Below, piece by piece: positions 1 to 11,082 of a stretch of DNA of 64,000 bases (positions are counted from its first letter, which is position 1; the number at the start of each line of letters is the position of its first letter). This stretch comes from Aphrocallistes beatrix (Eukaryota > Porifera > Hexactinellida > Sceptrulophora > Aphrocallistidae): positions 310,001 through 374,000 of the forward strand of contig OY725501.1 in NCBI GenBank assembly GCA_963281255.1. The letters are read 5' to 3'. The translations under genes were made by a program, and so were the position numbers. The notes under the pieces are model-generated. The model saw only the letters and a list, made by a program, of their open reading frames with translations, was not told the origin of the DNA and did not search any database.

Positions 1-840
1 CCAGGTAAGGGACCTCTAATCTTTTGCAGGGCCCTCTGAGCAAATCCTTAAAAAAAACCTGGCCAGGCCTAACTAAATAATGTTAGCAAATCGTAGCAAA
101 TCGTGAGAGGTAAAAAAGCATTACAAACAGTGGTTCTAAATCGTGAGAAAACAGTGAGTAATGGTCTCATACAACAGCGAAATCGTGAGACACATAACGA
201 GATCGTGAGAGTTGAGAGGCCTGTATAGTGATAATAGGGTTTTTTTGATTAAATTGTCACTATATCCAATAAATTAGTATGGAATATCATTAACGGGGGT
301 GCCTCAAACTATAGAAAACTATCTCTATATCTAATATCACTATATAAAATATCTATTATATATTAGTAAATGTGGTATTTAAGCATTTTCTTGCGGATAT
401 AATGAATCCACCTGATTGAAAATTTCCCTTTATATATATATAGATTCATTAGTAATGATTTAGTAATCATCTTAGTAAAACAATACTATCTTAGGCACGA
501 AGAGGAAAAGGTATGACTTGATTACAAATTGTCAGTTTTAATCAATGCTATTCTAATTTTAGAGATGTCATATTACATAATTAGAAAATGATCATATTAA
601 AAACAAAAAAAATGCATGTAAATATTATCTAATATTAGTTTCAGCATGAAATTTCAAAGAAAAAATGGAAATATACTTAGTAAAACTATGATGTAGTAAT
701 CATTATGATGACATGTTTTCAAACCTTAATCGTATTAGAGCAAATAAATTCCCCTCTCATTACCAAGTAATAAAAATATTCTAAAGGAAAATCTCGGGAT
801 TTTTTGTTTTTTTAGCTGTATAGTAATATGTTTACCATAA
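1..840. other. Non-coding, Pol lambda intron or 3' flank
   Basis: I see no exon on either strand. Positions 60-230 hold several spaced copies of an ATCGTGAGA word, related in text to 29440-29540 (TCTCACGATTT), so this is probably a fragment of another interspersed repeat. The rest is AT-rich and unremarkable. Confidence 0.5.
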
Positions 841-854
841 ATTATATATAAATG

Positions 855-1152
855 AAGGTGACTCCGCTTAATCAGGAAACTTCCCGGATATTTTGTCCCG
901 ATTAAGCGGAGTTCACAATTACCCGATGAAACTTAGTACTAGCTTCTATGTATGAGAACCATTCCGCTCCTGGAGATTTGTCCTGATTAAACGGAGTTGA
1001 CTGTACATACAGTCAACTCCGTTTAATCGGAACAAGTCTCCTGGGACGGAATGGTTCCAATGCATATAAGCTAGTACTAAGTTTCATCGGTTAATTGGGA
1101 ACTCCGCTTACTCGGGACAGAATATCCGGTCCCGATTAAGCGGAGTCACCTG
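855..1152. mobile_element. Head-to-head pair of pogo/Tc1-like MITEs (family A) forming a hairpin
   Basis: Two copies of the same roughly 140-bp element lie in opposite orientation around position 1012, so the whole segment can fold back on itself. Each arm carries the family signature CTCCGCTTAATCGGGAC. The same family recurs at 20637, 26831, 32673, 47641, 49790, 55284 and 59813. It sits in a Pol lambda intron. Confidence 0.8.
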
Positions 1153-1188
1153 TCTATTTGCACATGAATTTGTTGAGAATATTCTTAC

Positions 1189-3826
1189 CTGTTGAAATAC
1201 CCCTTTATGAGATTTTCCATCAGGGTGTGAAACTAAACAGTCAACATCTCCACAGGTACTCTTACCCCTTCGATAGGATCCACATGTTAGAACAATTAGT
1301 CCATGGTTTATTTCTTTGACTAATCCTTTAACGACACTCTCAATTTCATCTACTTCTTTACGGGGTATTCGTTCGATAAATTCATCGTAGTATTTAAGAC
1401 CGATTTGCTGCTGTCTAGAGGACGCAAAATTATGAAGAATATGCATACCGCCTTTCCCTAAATAAGCGATAAGATGTGAACTTTTAAGGTAGGTAACCAT
1501 TTATTATGGTGAATTGCATTCGATAATACTTTTAGTGATTAGTAATGAGATTGGAAATCGTCAATCTTCTCCAAATGCGACTGTTTTTCAACCGATACGG
1601 CGCTTTAAATTTTTGAGCACGAAAAAGAGCGACAGGACGCTTATTCAGGGAAAGACGGTACACATATAACTCTGTTCAAAGATAGGAGAGCAAAAAGTGT
1701 ACAGTTGGCCAAAGGGAAAATAAGAAATACAGTCAAAGAAAAACCTCGTTAATTCAGCTTTCTCTCTAATATCATCTAGTGTACGATACCCCTGAGCAAT
1801 CCAGTTGTTAGCTGTGACAAGACCAGCACCCCATATCTTAGACAATATAGCTATCGAATTGGTGTCCTTATCCTCTGAGAGATGATCCAACTTCCTTAAT
1901 TTGCCGCTTGAGATAATCTCCCATATCTTATCTGCGAGATTTTCTCCTAAAATTTCGATAATCAAGTATGGTTTTAAATGAAAAATTTACATATTTTTCA
2001 ATTACAGTAGAACCTCTTAATAGGAACACCAGGGAACGGTCGAAATTTGTCCGGAATTCGTATTAACAGTGTTTCCCGCAAAGCGCGTTAAGGGCGTTAA
2101 ATGACAAGCTTAACTTTTCCTCAAACCAAAATATTTTAAAAATTTCAAAGCGCTTTAAACTGCGTTAAAGCGTGTCAAAACCGCGTCGACGTTGCTAAAT
2201 GAGTGCATTCGAAAAGTCCTGTGCGAAACACCGCATTTACTGTAGTGATTTACATGTATTTTCCTGTGTAGAGGGTAAAATACCTGTTCGTATTATCCGT
2301 GTTCATATTAACGAGGTTCCACTGTACTCACCAATACAAGGTAGATTTTTCGCTTCTTCCCAAGTTGTAATCTCTTTCGTATGTTTCTTGAGGACAGCTA
2401 TAGCCTTGGAATAACTTCTTTCACGCCATCGTTCACCTCTTGTCTTGTACAACACAGCCAACTCCTCCAGTTTATCTGTTATATGTTTATTATGGTTGGC
2501 GGGTAACTGGGATGCTGCAGTCATACAGGAAAACCCTTTCTACATATCAAAACGGGGTTATGACAAAGTTCACAATTACGTAGTATACACAATGTGTACC
2601 AAGGATAGTAACATTTATTCCAAAGATTTCGGGATTATCCAAAACTTTGATTCATTAAACAAATGATTTTACCAATTTTTTCTTTGGGGGCGAGTACTCA
2701 ACCCCTTTCTGAATCGTTTCATCTTCTGTTCCAAACTTAAAACTATCACAGACTTCTTCATCAGGACTGTTGTAATCACTATCTGAGTCTAGTTGGTTGA
2801 GGATATTGTTCAATCTGCTAGTTTTCGTATCTGATACTTTCTTTGCCAATTTCCATCTGCCTAAGGAAAAGGTGTATTTTAAAATTTATTAGAATTTCAT
2901 CATGGGCAAGGAAATAAATGTGATTGCTACAATCGTTTTAAAAACTTATCGAGAAATGCTTAAATAGATTTTACAAACTTTGATGGTAAAAAAAGTGCAT
3001 ACATCCCAACTGTCCCGTTTTTACATTAAATTTCCTAATTATGCCCCGCTTTTTGGATTCCTTGTATAATACCTTTCTATTACGTCCCGCCATGTCCCGC
3101 GAAATTCAACGCCGCGTCCCGCTTCATCATGGCTCAGGTTGGCATGTATGAAAGTGGAATAAATTCGTCGTTAAATTAAATGGCGCCCAGGGAGTCCCGG
3201 GATATGACAAATCCAGGAGTTGGCTAGGTGGGTAGAAGCAAAAACTATGAATACCCTTCACACCTATAATCTGATATACGAAATTATTTAATACTTATAT
3301 GAGCACCTGCACTCGGTTTTTCCTCAACACAGTGTGAAAAAAGGTTATCGTCAGGCAATTCATCCTTTTCCATTGAGCTTTCTCTCTTTCTGCCTGAAAT
3401 AGGAAGAATTGGTTCTTTCTTTGGGTATAATTCTGGTGGAGCTTCCACGCCTTTTGTAACTGTTTTCTCCAACATTGGTTTGGATGGGGGTGGACTTTTG
3501 CCTTTTAAAGGCTCTGTCTTAAATCGTCGAACATATGAAGTTGTCGGTAGCAATTTGGAGTCTCTAAAGCACATACTTAACCATTCTATGTCCACGATTG
3601 GGCATTTTATATCCTCAATCTTCAAACCAAGTTGTTTTTCAATTGTTGCCTGTGTATTGCTTGAAACTGTTAAAATATGAGTCGTGTCATTGTTGTCAAA
3701 TTGGGGAGATTCTTTCCCGCCAAATTTATCAAGTTGTTTCCGGAGTATATTAGCACGAGCTTTCACAAGACCAGTATTTATAAATGTCAGATTTACACCC
3801 TCGAGATATAATCCACCTTCTGCCAT
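1189..3826 (-). CDS. POLL: DNA polymerase lambda, 5' five exons (3' part outside window)
   Basis: X-family repair polymerase that fills gaps in base excision repair and end joining in the nucleus. Exons are 3307-3826, 2673-2860, 2332-2539, 1745-1946 and 1189-1414; phases agree at every junction and give 448 codons. In order: an N-terminal BRCT domain (about residues 1-105), a Ser/Pro/acidic linker, the 8-kDa helix-hairpin-helix domain starting at NHNKHITDKLEELAVLY, then fingers and the start of the palm with SIWGAG-type text (KIWGAG) and CGSYRRGK...GDVD. The two first catalytic aspartates fall at residues 429 and 431, almost the human positions. The third palm aspartate and the thumb are not in the window; the intron after 1189 contains a transposon hairpin and runs off the edge. 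Exon 3 must use the acceptor at 2540, not the nearer CAG at 2515, to stay in frame. The start ATG is 443 bp from a divergent neighbour. Confidence 0.93.
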
Positions 3827-4269
3827 ATCTTGCTAATATCTGATGGTACATATACTAATCAAAAAATATTTAAAAGTCTTCCCATGTAAATGTACTTTCA
3901 TTATTTTTAAGCAGAAATAAATTATTGTGCCAATCGTACAAATATCCACTAAAAATGTCAATGAACATTCAATTTAAATTTGTTTCGTTGAGGTGTGAAA
4001 TGTTTACTTAAAGCTTCTAGTTTGTTTTCATTTCACAACTATATTCCAAATTTCAAATTAAATTCCTAGGACTTGCCAGTTCTACACTCAATTCAGACAA
4101 AAATGTAATAATCTAGACTAGAAGAAAAGTGTATCAATTACATTTTGATATGTTACACCAAGAAAGTAATCTAATCTAACCATATATTCAGCATATATAT
4201 GCCATTTTAAATACCACTGTTGCTAAGGTTAGTAAATTCAGTAAGATCTTTCAAACAAATTAACTACGA
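3827..4269. promoter_or_regulatory. Divergent intergenic region shared by Pol lambda and SPATA2-like gene 1
   Basis: The two start codons face away from each other across 443 bp, so both promoters must lie here or overlap. The same DNA is duplicated at about 7448-7861, upstream of gene 2, where the Pol lambda side has decayed. No TATA box or other core element is convincing. The conserved stretch ending in GTTGCTAAGGTTAGTAAATTC just before the plus-strand ATG probably belongs to the 5' UTR. Confidence 0.5.
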
Positions 4270-6588
4270 ATGGCCAGTTCAGATGAATTATTAGATGATA
4301 CCAATGCCGAAATTCCTGGCGAATCTCAAGATAAAAGTAAAACTGAATTCCTAAATCGTGTGAAAAAAATTCAATCTGAGATAAAGACTAAATTTCAGAA
4401 TGCACGGAAGAAACTAGACGAGCAAGAATTGAAAATACTTAAAAGAGTTGAAGAGACTGAAAAAGAAATAATTGATGATTATGAGAAAAACGCTATTACA
4501 TTGAAAGAAATTACTCAAGCAAAGGGACAGCTCTTGAGTAGTTTTAAAAGTAATACAACCAATATTTTGCTCAAGAAGAATCTCGAAATTATCGATCAAG
4601 AAATCGAAAAGATAAAAAAGAATTCTAAGATTGATTCTACGATTGAGCTGGTTTGGAAGATGGAACAATTGGATTTATCTAGAAATGACATGTGTCAAGT
4701 CAATATCAATACAAAGAGTTCACCACCTAAAATTCCAACTAATCAGGCAGGAGGAGGGAATGTATTCGAGACAAGTGAACCTAGCAAGAATATTTCTCAA
4801 CCACTCCCACTACCTCGTGCAAAAACCCTAAAATTACAAAAGACTCAATTCCAACAAATGCCACCTCTTTCCCAGCAACAAGACCAACAATTGCTACCAC
4901 CTTTCCAGACTCAAAATATTCAGTCTAACCAACCTCCTTACCAACAAAATCCTGGACTGTCACCATATGGATTTGTGGAGGAAAGTCCGTTTGAAAATCA
5001 ACCTATTGAAGAACCAAAGTCTAAATTGGAAGAAGATGACGAAAATTATGCATTTTCAGAACTAATAAGCTATATTGACCATTTGAAAAAATTAAAAGTC
5101 ACTTTAGCAACAGCTGACCCTGAAATATTTGCAGAATTGGCCAAAAAGTCCTCAAGCCTACCGATGCAAGAAAAATACAAACATCTCCCAATACATAATG
5201 TTATCAGCCGTAATTTATCGAATGGAAGAGATCTCGGCAGTATTAAGGTTGGATTCTGTGGCCTCTTCAAATTCACATTCTGTATCATCATAAATAAAGG
5301 GAGCACAGAGATTAAACAATTGATGGTAAGTATTGATTCTACAAGGAAATAAAAGTAGAAATTTACTTAGCTGAATTATATTTATGCTAAGTTTAGCTAT
5401 CTTCTACTTTTAATATGCTTCTTCTAGGTTAATCAAGGACCTTTTGAAAAGTATGTTTCAGGCCACATTTTGTATGGAGATGAAATTATGCAGAAAATAG
5501 GATATAAACTAAATTCTAACTCATCATCGCTATATCTCTCACCATCGCTAAAACCTGACTCGAAACAGGATATGAATCTAATCTCAATGTGTTGTGAATT
5601 GTTGATTGCTATCCAGGAATTGAAAGATTTTAATCCAGCGACACATGGTAATCCAAATAAATATTTTGCTTCACAATCAGAACCAAACCTAAAACGTTTT
5701 CCAGGTAAAAAGATAGAGCCACATCTAGGAACACCTGCTACAATTGAATCGCATTCAAGTACTCTTGCTCAATCCAAACCTGCAGGTTCCGAAATGCCAA
5801 CTAATCAGGCGGAAAGAGAGAATGTATTCGGGACAAGTGAACCTAGCAATTATATGTCTCAACTACTTCCACATCCTCATGCGCAAACCCAACAATTACC
5901 ACAGACTCAATTCCAACAAATGCCACCTTCCCAGACTCAATTCCAACAAATGCCACCTTCTCAACAGCGAAACCAACCATTGCTACCACCTAGCAATTAT
6001 ATATCTCAACCTTCACCACCTCATGCGCTAACCAAAATATTTCCACCTTCCCAGGCTCAAAATTTCCATTCAGTAATTTCTCAGTCAACAACGCATGGAT
6101 ATTCATCAGGTATGCCACCGCAGAGGCAGAATGAACCGAATCCAAACAATTTTAGTGTCGCAGCTCAACCCAGCTCTGCTTATAATCATCCTCACAGATA
6201 CCCTCAAGACCCACACAGTAATCCCTCTATGAATATGCATTCTCAAGCCGGGAGAGATTTACCTTCTGGGGTACCTTTCCAGTCGATGCAAAATCAACAT
6301 ATCGGTCTTAATCCACCTTCAGGTGCTGGTGAATGGAGTTGCCCTCATTGTACTTTTAAGAACTCTACTCGTTATCGTGTATGTGAAGCTTGCGATAGGA
6401 CACCTGATTTTAAAGTTGATCAACCATCAGCACAAAGCATGCAGCCTCAACCACATAAAAAGCTGTGCCCTCGTTGTAACAGAATGAATAGGATGCGGAA
6501 GCACAATGTGGACACTGTGGTGCATCATTTGTGTGACTGTAAACACGTATACTATATATCCAAAACTTTCCCCTGTTTAGATTTTTAG
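4270..6588 (+). CDS. SPATA2/Tamo-like protein 1: coiled coil, PUB-like domain, NZF zinc finger
   Basis: Two exons, 4270-5325 and 5428-6588 (GTAAGT donor, TTCTAG acceptor, phase 0), encode 738 residues. Residues about 20-150 are a charged Lys/Glu coiled coil, followed by a Pro/Gln-rich linker. Around the splice junction the text GPFEKYVSGHIL...IMQKIGYKL resembles the PUB core of SPATA2 (GPF-x2-YV, then a hydrophobic helix ending in GY). After a second long Pro/Gln-rich stretch, residues about 653-678 form an NZF (RanBP2-type) finger, W-x-C-x2-C-T-x2-N...C-x2-C, with ubiquitin-binding as the usual role. SPATA2/Tamo proteins tether CYLD-type deubiquitinases to ubiquitin-ligase complexes; applying that here is inference. 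The final Cys pair seen in paralog 2 is lost through a one-base deletion near 6500, which also alters the last 25 or so residues. A more conservative name would be NZF protein. Confidence 0.72.
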
Positions 6589-6768
6589 CTTCAGTAAGTA
6601 GTGATTAGGTTTTGTAAATAGTTTATTGATTGAGTCTTGAACATTTTTGTTACCAGAATGGATCTGGAGTATATATACCATTTATAAGATTTAGATTGGT
6701 AGTACTTTGAGTAATGATTAACAGAGTCATATGCAAGCAATCCCTGTTTATTTTAATTCGGTTATAAC

Positions 6769-7086
6769 CAGGGATGGTGGAAATGCTGTTAACAGCCACT
6801 TTGGCTGTTTGCTGTTAACAGCTCACAATTGGCTGTTAACAGCTACAATTTCCAAACAATTAACAGTCTAGCTCTGCTGTTATTTGAGCTTTTAAAGCAA
6901 ATTTTTTTTGCTGTTAACAGCCCAATTCGAGCTGTTAACAGCCAAAATATTTACATAACAGTCAAGGTTAAGCTATATGGTTCTATAATAATATCTATAT
7001 TTTTGAATAATTTATCTCAAATTTAAATTATAAAAATAGATAGACAGATATAAATTAAAATTTAGCGATAGCTGTTTCCATCCCTG
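6769..7086. mobile_element. hAT-like non-autonomous element with GCTGTTAACAGC repeats, copy 1
   Basis: Terminal CAGGGATGG...CCATCCCTG is flanked by an 8-bp duplication GTTATAAC (6761-6768 and 7087-7094). The interior repeats the palindrome GCTGTTAACAGC several times. It lies in the 3' flank of the SPATA2-like gene and was copied with it. Confidence 0.85.
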
Positions 7087-7204
7087 GTTATAACTAAAGT
7101 TGCTTCTACATACTAATAAAGCTATAGTCAAAAATCGAAGTTATCCGGATATAAGATTTGATTACATTAGACGAAATAACTAAAGCGGTCGTGAATGAAT
7201 TTAT

Positions 7205-7345
7205 GAGAATTATAGAGTAATGCAACAAACATTTTAATGAAAAATAATTTAGAGATAATGGATAAAGAAATATAGCAAAATTCTAAATTATATTCTACTG
7301 CTGATTTGATATGAAAGATGAAAAAGCTGGATTTACTAAGGAAGC
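7205..7345 (+). pseudogene. Relic of a third SPATA2-like coiled-coil exon (fragment)
   Basis: Aligns without large gaps to the coiled-coil coding part of the two intact genes (for example 8135-8275): matching words include AATTCTAA, GAAATATAG against GAAATCGAA, and a diverged TTGGAAGATGGA. Stops and frameshifts interrupt it. A longer relic of the same kind is at 10511-10905. Confidence 0.7.
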
Positions 7346-7361
7346 CTCTGATCTTTCGATC

Positions 7362-7447
7362 AAGTTGTTTCCGGAGTATTTTTAAATATCTCTCAGTATT
7401 GATAAATATCAGATTTACACTTTCAAGAAATAATCCAATTTCTGCCA
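7362..7447 (-). pseudogene. Decayed copy of Pol lambda exon 1 (BRCT start)
   Basis: Reads MAEIGLFLESVNLIFINTE, against MAEGGLYLEGVNLTFINTG in the true gene, then continues through RKQLD before losing frame. About 86 bp correspond to 3729-3826. It marks the junction between the two duplication units and has no further exons downstream. Confidence 0.85.
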
Positions 7448-7861
7448 TATCTTGCTAATCCCTGATGGTGCATATATGAATCAAATTAATATTTAAAAGT
7501 CTTCCCATGTAAAATACTTTCATTATTTTTAAGCAGAAATAAATAATTGCGCCATACGTACAAATATCCACTAAAATACCCATTCAATAGGAATGAACAT
7601 ACAATTTAAATTTTGAGGTGTGAAATGTTTTCAAATTAAATTAAATTCCTAGGACTTGCCAGCGCTACACGCAATTCAGACAAACAGACAAAAATGCAAT
7701 AATAACCAGATTAGAAGAAATGTGTATCAATTACATTTCGATATGTTGCACAAGAAAGTAATCTAATCTACCCATAGTTTCAGCATATATATGCCACTTT
7801 AAATACCACTGTTGCTAAGGTTAGTAAATTCAGTAAGATTTTTCAAACAAATCAACTACGA

Positions 7862-9860
7862 ATGGCCAGTTCAGATGAATTATTAGATGATACCAATGCC
7901 GAAATTCCTGCCGAATCTCAAGATAAAAGTAAGACTGAATTCCTAAATCGTGTGAAAGAAACTAAATCTGAGATAAAGACTAAATTTCAGAATGCACGGA
8001 AGAAACTAGACGAGAAAGAATTGAAAATACTAAAAAGAGTTGAAAAGATTGAAAAAGAAATAATTGATGATTATGAGAAAAACGCTAGTACATTGAAAGA
8101 AATTACTCAAGCAAAAGAACAACTCTTGAGTAGTTTTAAAAGTAATACAACTAATATTTTGCTCAAGAAGAATCTAGAAATTATCGATAAAGAAATCGAA
8201 GAGATAAAAAAGAATTCTAAGATTGACTCTACGATTGAGCTGGTTTGGAAGATGGAACAATTGGATTTATCTAGAGATGACATGTGTCAAGTCTCTATCA
8301 ACATAAAGAGTTCATCGCCTAAAATCCCAACTAACCAGGCGGAAGGAGGGAATTTATCCGAGACAAGTGAACCTAGCAATAAGTTTCAACCAAAAACCCT
8401 AAAATTATCACAGACTCAATTCCAACCATTGCCTTCCTGGGTTCAAAAGATTCAGTCTAACCAACCTCGTTACCAAAAAAATCCTGGACAGATTCCAGCT
8501 AATCTAACTCATGGGCAACCTGAAAGATCCGGTCAAATGCCTCCCCAGATGGCACCAGAGAACACTGGACAGAGAGAGTTTAATGTGCAAGGCCCCCATC
8601 AAATGCAAACTAATCCCCCACAACCAATTCCCTCTCAACATCCACAGGTATACTTTATACGGCCAAGGCAAGTGCCTGATGTAGTGAGTCAACTTTACAG
8701 CTCTATCAGGGGGCTTATAGAAAAAGAGATAGGTATAAGTCTTCATAATACAATTCCTGGAGAGTTGAATTTTGGAGCTAATGAGTGCCTCAAGTTAGCA
8801 GCTCAAGACAAGTTTTCACATTCTATAGTTTGTGATATTATTATCGCGAGTTTAAAGAATAAACCTATCAAAGAAGTTGAAATTGGACTTAGCAGACTTG
8901 CTTCTTTCACACTAAATATTCTCACCGATTTAAAACGTTTTACAGGCAACGTTTTTCAAGTAAGTTTTATAAATAGAGATACTGGTCGCTAAGTATCAAT
9001 ATTTATCTCTGCATACCATTTAATAAATTTTTTCTTAACATTAAGGGATTTGTTGAAATATTTTAAAATATATTTGGTTTAAAATGCAATTCATAAATGG
9101 AAATGTCTCATATTATAGACGCTCTAAATCCGTGTATTTTAAAATAATCTTTTTTTTCTAACTCTTTAGGATGGTGGTGGTTACTTCGGGAACGAAGTAA
9201 GTTCTCGTCTTTCACTTGCAAACACTATATTGCCATTCTTGGGATACACTTTTGATTCGTCCAATCGATCATATATCCTGAGTAACGAAAGACAAGCAAT
9301 GCCTGACTGCAGATCTGTTAATGGCTGAGCATGATCTCAAGACTTTTCATGAGATTGGACGGGTTGAGTTGATAAAGTACTATGAACTCTACCCTACACT
9401 CTCCCAAACGCCCGATATGCCACCTTCTAATAGGCATCCTCAGACACAATTGCCACATACATCCGGTAACCAAGGACAATACTCGAGTACTAATACACCA
9501 CTGCAGTCTCATTCTGTAGTTCCTTCCGATGCCCCACCACAACAAGGGTTGGGACGAACACTCGAAGGTCCGTACAACAAGCCTGGGAGACTTTCCGGGG
9601 TACATATCCAACCGTTGAAAAGAGTCGTTTCTAATCCACCTTCACGTGCTAGTGAGTGGAATTGCCCTCATTGTACTTTTAAGAACTCTTCTCGTAATCG
9701 TGTATGTCAAGCTTGTGATAGAAAGCAAGATTTTAAAGTTGATCAATCATCAGCACAAGGCATGCCACCTCAAACACAACAAAAGATATGCCCTAGTTGT
9801 TACAGAATGAATAGGATGCAGGCGGCAGTATGTGCACACTGTAATGCATCATTTATGTAA
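7862..9860 (+). CDS. SPATA2/Tamo-like protein 2, disrupted by a frameshift near 9320
   Basis: Exon 1 (7862-8959, 366 codons) shares its first 150 or so residues almost exactly with gene 1. The central part differs: ANECLKLAAQ...FQDGGGYFGNEV...LPFLGYTFD follows the order of the SPATA2 PUB region (DECLRVAAS...GPFVYYV...SCMGYTPE, from memory of the family). Exon 2 starts at 9170 after TTTAG. In phase 0 it stays open for 52 codons and meets TGA at 9326, while the continuing homologous text (HDLKTFHEIGR) is in the +1 frame from 9321, so one base is gained or lost there. Downstream, 9321-9860 contains an intact NZF finger (W-N-C-P-H-C-T-F-K-N...C-x2-C) and a second CPxC...CxHC zinc-binding knuckle ending in stop at 9858. 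Either a recent pseudogene or a consensus error. Confidence 0.68.
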
Positions 9861-10093
9861 GTGTAAAGACGTATACTATATATCCAAAAACTTTCCCCTG
9901 TTTAGATTTTTAGCTTCAGTAAGTAGTGATTAGGTTTTGTAAATAGTTTATTGATTGAGTCTTGAACATTTTTGTTACCAGAATGGATCTGGAGTATATA
10001 TACCATTTATAAGATTTAGATTGGTAGTACTTTGAGTAATGATTAACAGAGTCATATGCAAGCAATCCCTGTTTATTTTAATTCGGTTATAAC

Positions 10094-10390
10094 CAGGGAT
10101 GGTGGAAATGCTGTTAACAGCCACTTTGGCTGTTTGCTGTTAACAGCTCACAATTGGCTGTTAACAGCTACAATTTCCAAACAATTAACAGTCTAGCTCT
10201 GCTGTTATTTGAGCTTTTAAAGCAAATTTTTTTTGCTGTTAACAGCCAAAATATTTACATAACAGTCAAGGTTAAGCTATATGGTTCTATAATAATATCT
10301 ATATTTTTGAATAATTTATCTCAAATTTAGATTATAAAAATAGATAGACAGATATAAATTAAAATTTAGCGATAGCTGTTTCCATCCCTG
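10094..10390. mobile_element. hAT-like GCTGTTAACAGC element, copy 2
   Basis: Same ends and same target duplication (GTTATAAC, 10086-10093 and 10391-10398) as the copy at 6769-7086. It is 21 bp shorter because one internal repeat unit is missing. The insertion predates the segmental duplication. Confidence 0.85.
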
Positions 10391-10510
10391 GTTATAACTA
10401 AAGTTGCTTCTACATACTAATAAAGCTATAGTCAAAAATCGAAGTTATCCGGATATAAGATTTGATTACATTAGACGAAATAACTAAAGCGGTCGTGAAT
10501 GAATTTTTGA

Positions 10511-10905
10511 GAATTATAGAGTAATGCAACAAACATTTTGCTGAAAAAGAATTTAGAGCTAGCGGATGAAGAAACTGAAGAAATATAGCAAAATTCTAAA
10601 TTATATTCTCTTACTGAATTGATAGGGAAGATAGAAAACCTAGCGAAATCTCAAATTTCGATCAATCTGAAAAGCCAGTAAATGTACCTCTAAATCGAAC
10701 AAATTCTGAATTTAATTTCCAAAATTTTTCCTAGTCAATACCTAAATGTGAAAAAAACAAACAACGAAAATCCTTCCTAAACCAAGATTGTCTAAACCAG
10801 ATGTTCCACTTTAACGTAAATATTCAGACTGACAATAGAGAAGTTTATTACTATTACTATGGGACATTTTCATATGCAGAGGAAATTATGAAAAAATATA
10901 ATTAA
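10511..10905 (+). pseudogene. Relic of a third SPATA2-like gene, coiled coil to PUB segment
   Basis: The first part matches the coiled-coil exon (AATGCAACAAACATTTTGCT and following). The last part reads GTFSYAEEIMKKY, matching GHILYGDEIMQKIGY of gene 1 exon 2, followed by a stop. The middle is scrambled. This is the right edge of the cluster. Confidence 0.65.
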
Positions 10906-11082
10906 GTATAGTTTGAAAAGAAAATAATTATACAAAAATACATGGTTATATAACACATGATAAAAACTATATATTTTAAGTGAGTATGAGGTTAAGAATC
11001 AAGTTTGGAATTATATTGAAAATTATTAGTTTATAAAATTTAATAAGGATCTATATAATAATATTAGCTGATAGGATCTATT
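10906..11082. other. 3' flank, nothing recognised
   Basis: AT-rich DNA between the relic SPATA2-like sequence and the stop codon of the first ephrin-like gene. I see no coding or repeat signal. Confidence 0.4.

Larger units (their letters stand above)
3729..10500. repeat. Tandem segmental duplication (two units of about 3.3-3.6 kb)
   Basis: Unit 1 runs from the Pol lambda exon 1 end at about 3729 through SPATA2-like gene 1 to about 7200. Unit 2 runs from about 7362 through gene 2 to about 10500. Flanks before the plus-strand genes (about 4100-4270 versus 7700-7861) and after them (about 6555-7200 versus 9870-10500) are nearly identical, and both 3' flanks carry the same transposon with the same target duplication. 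Confidence 0.9.

Noticed and set aside
2673..2860. Frame error between Pol lambda exons 2 and 3
   Set aside because: It disappears when the acceptor at 2540 (GATATGTAG) is used in place of the CAG at 2515.
4631..4831. Overlapping frames in and around the SPATA2-like genes and other short frames (for example 5744-6031, 9318-9611)
   Set aside because: Shadows of the real coding frames without homology or codon bias.
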